A DNA stretch of 64,000 nt from Magnetococcales bacterium (lineage in GTDB: Bacteria > Pseudomonadota > Magnetococcia > Magnetococcales > UBA8363): assembly GCA_002753515.1 (NCBI GenBank), contig PEAK01000008.1, positions 28,791-92,790 on the forward strand. Direction: 5' to 3'. The notes beneath the pieces are model-generated. The model had not been told where the DNA came from and made no database searches. It worked only from the letters and a program-made list of their open reading frames with translations. Each line of letters opens with the position of its first letter. Positions within the stretch are counted from its first letter, which is position 1. Shown here piece after piece: positions 62,788 to 64,000 of this stretch. The position numbers were made by a program, and so were the translations under genes.

Positions 62788-63888
62788 TTACATCGAGTGA
62801 TCATGCTTGGATAACAGGTTTCGAAACCATTTTGCTGGTTGTTTAATATTTATATAATCTTTATCGGAAATCCGGATTACTGTAAATCCAGACTTTGTTA
62901 ATATTTTTTCCTTTAAAACATCATGACCGAATCGGCGAGAGTCGGTACCTTCGTTGACGTAATGGAACCGGGTGCCATCACATTCCAAGGCATATTTTCT
63001 ATTATTAAAATTAATTTTAATGTCAATAAAATAACCTTCAAAGAAAAATTGTGTTTCATAGTTGATATTTAGCCGATCAAATTGTCTTGCAATCATTTCT
63101 TCAAACGAGTTTGATTGTGGTTTGTGTTTTTTCCTTTGTTCAAAAACCCGGTCACAACGACACCGCAAATTAGTATCCAGTTGTATTCCGGGAACCAGGA
63201 AGGTAGCATGATAGATCTGGGTTATACCTTCGTCAGATAGCTCATCGATTCTGGTATTGGCAAGCGATAAGAGATCAGACCAATCGATGGGTGAGTCGGG
63301 CTGTAAAATGGCCAGAGACCATATGATATTAGCTAGTGATTGAGATGAAAATGTTTTTGCCAATGCTGCAATTCTATTTATCAAAGGATCCAAAGGGACA
63401 GTTCCAGGGTAATTGAGTTGAGCCATGGCCCAAAGCAACGTACTCAATGATTGGCCATCGAAAATATCTACAAGGCGATGAGCCTGGATCAACACTGCGT
63501 CTAGAAACGAATCATGACAATAATTGATTTTGGCAAGGGACCACACAATTTTTGACAATCCTTCAGGAACGAATTCAGCTAATGTGCATGATGTTTGATT
63601 TTGAATTGCAGAAAACAGAAGAACATCCCGCATCTCAAACCGGGCAAAAGTCCATGCCAAATTGGTCAATTGTTGTGGATTGAACTGTGTAATCATGTTA
63701 ATAGATAATCTGGAAATAATAGCAAGAAAATCGTCTTGTTCGATTCCCAGGGTGGCGAAAGACCAGCACAAATTGGCTATATGTAAAGGTTGTAAAGAAT
63801 GATGGTTGCGCTCAACCTCTTTGGCCAATTTTTGGAATAGGGCGATATCTGCTATGCCAAGTTTGGCAAAAGCCCAAGCTGCCAGCAC
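62788..63888 (-). CDS. OPR/RAP-domain repeat protein, probably incomplete at its 5' end
   Basis: 366 residues from a GTG at 63888. The N-terminal ~240 residues are about six ~38-residue helical repeats with the core LANxxWSxAxL (LHIANLCWSFATLGIEQDD, LTNLAWTFARFEM, GLSKIVWSLAKINY, LSTLLWAMAQLNYPG, SLANIIWSLAIL), as in octotricopeptide/FASTK-type RNA-binding proteins. The C-terminal RAP domain (about 265-350: FIDIKINFNNRKYALECDG, GFTVIRISDKDY) has a PD-(D/E)xK-like fold. The frame remains open upstream to a TGA at 63958 without an ATG, so the real N-terminus is uncertain or lost. The gene is A+T-rich. An RNA-binding or RNA-cleaving role is inference from eukaryotic relatives. Confidence 0.8.
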   Translation of the reverse strand: MLAAWAFAKLGIADIALFQKLAKEVERNHHSLQPLHIANLCWSFATLGIEQDDFLAIISRLSINMITQFNPQQLTNLAWTFARFEMRDVLLFSAIQNQTSCTLAEFVPEGLSKIVWSLAKINYCHDSFLDAVLIQAHRLVDIFDGQSLSTLLWAMAQLNYPGTVPLDPLINRIAALAKTFSSQSLANIIWSLAILQPDSPIDWSDLLSLANTRIDELSDEGITQIYHATFLVPGIQLDTNLRCRCDRVFEQRKKHKPQSNSFEEMIARQFDRLNINYETQFFFEGYFIDIKINFNNRKYALECDGTRFHYVNEGTDSRRFGHDVLKEKILTKSGFTVIRISDKDYINIKQPAKWFRNLLSKHDHSM

Positions 63889-64000
63889 CGGTCCGGAACT
63901 GTAGGAACACCACCGGCTTGAAAATGCGAGTGGGATCTTCTTCTCTTCTTCAAAAAATCAGATAAAGAAATCTTTTTTCTTCCCTCTTTTTTTTCTTTTC
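63889..64000. other. Low-complexity pyrimidine-rich end of window
   Basis: The last ~65 bases are runs of T and C (TCTTCTTCTCTTCTTC and similar). They begin just where the repeat protein loses its expected N-terminus. This could be a contig-edge artefact, a purine-rich leader of the minus-strand gene, or a recombination junction. Confidence 0.5.

Noticed and set aside
1..64000. CRISPR arrays, rRNA genes, prophage or insertion sequences
   Set aside because: No regularly spaced direct repeats, rRNA sequence, phage structural genes or transposases with terminal repeats were seen; the 'transposase'-labelled Rpn genes are nuclease-like.

Overview
The window reads as a piece of chromosome from a proteobacterium, most likely a Magnetococcales-like (deep-branching alphaproteobacterial) organism. 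That placement is inference from mixed signals: a GapR/DUF2312 protein and an anmK/tyrS divergent pair are alphaproteobacterial habits; the ubiE-ubiJ-ubiB order is more typical of beta/gammaproteobacteria; there is also a chemoreceptor carrying a complete hemerythrin domain, tandem LysR and TPR-glycosyltransferase paralogues, and a RAP-domain repeat protein. A Rieske/cytochrome b/cytochrome c1 operon and the ubiquinone genes show a respiring cell. No rRNA, CRISPR array, prophage or insertion sequence was seen; there is one tRNA gene.

Layout. 0-7 kb: end of a TPR-glycosyltransferase, then ubiquinone synthesis (ubiE-ubiJ-ubiB on the minus strand, ubiD diverging) and a small RRM RNA-binding protein. 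7-13 kb: two LysR paralogues, two small unknown genes, and an overlapping radical SAM/glycosyltransferase-2 pair. 13-16.4 kb: a secreted CPYC thioredoxin-fold protein, ftsY and a soluble lytic transglycosylase. 16.4-19.5 kb: a hemerythrin chemoreceptor coupled to an 88-residue unknown protein. 19.5-26.4 kb: mostly housekeeping (YggS/PLPBP, Bax-inhibitor-1 protein, L,D-transpeptidase, AI-2E-type membrane protein, RsmB, PurH, GapR). 26.4-29.5 kb: a large adenylate ligase-SGNH-acyl carrier fusion and a secreted nuclease. 29.5-37.4 kb: SH3 protein, argB, gshA, TauE/SafE transporter, tyrS/anmK, rpe-htpX.

37.4-43.2 kb is an accessory block: an orphan HicB antitoxin, an Rpn/DUF4351 nuclease-like gene, a four-gene nucleotide cassette (DUF4346-thymidylate synthase fusion, HAD phosphatase, ParB-like unknown, dCTP deaminase) and a BrnT/BrnA toxin-antitoxin pair. 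43.2-48.7 kb: the bc1 operon, trmL, a second TPR-glycosyltransferase and a glycine-zipper lipoprotein. 48.8-58.6 kb: another Rpn-like gene, then a minus-strand envelope operon gpmI-envC-ctpA-divergent polysaccharide deacetylase, extended by two overlapping genes with degenerate GGDEF domains. 58.9 kb: tRNA-Ser(CGA). From the tRNA to the end the DNA looks visibly more A+T-rich and holds an HDOD-GAF-GGDEF protein, an unknown helix-turn-helix-like protein and an OPR/RAP repeat protein; this looks like an island edge, though no integrase or direct repeat was found.

The strongest candidates for something undescribed are the 39.1-42.6 kb thymidylate-synthase cassette, the ligase-SGNH-carrier fusion at 26.4 kb, the radical SAM/glycosyltransferase pair at 10.3-13.0 kb with its small downstream gene, and the bacterial RAP protein at the right end.
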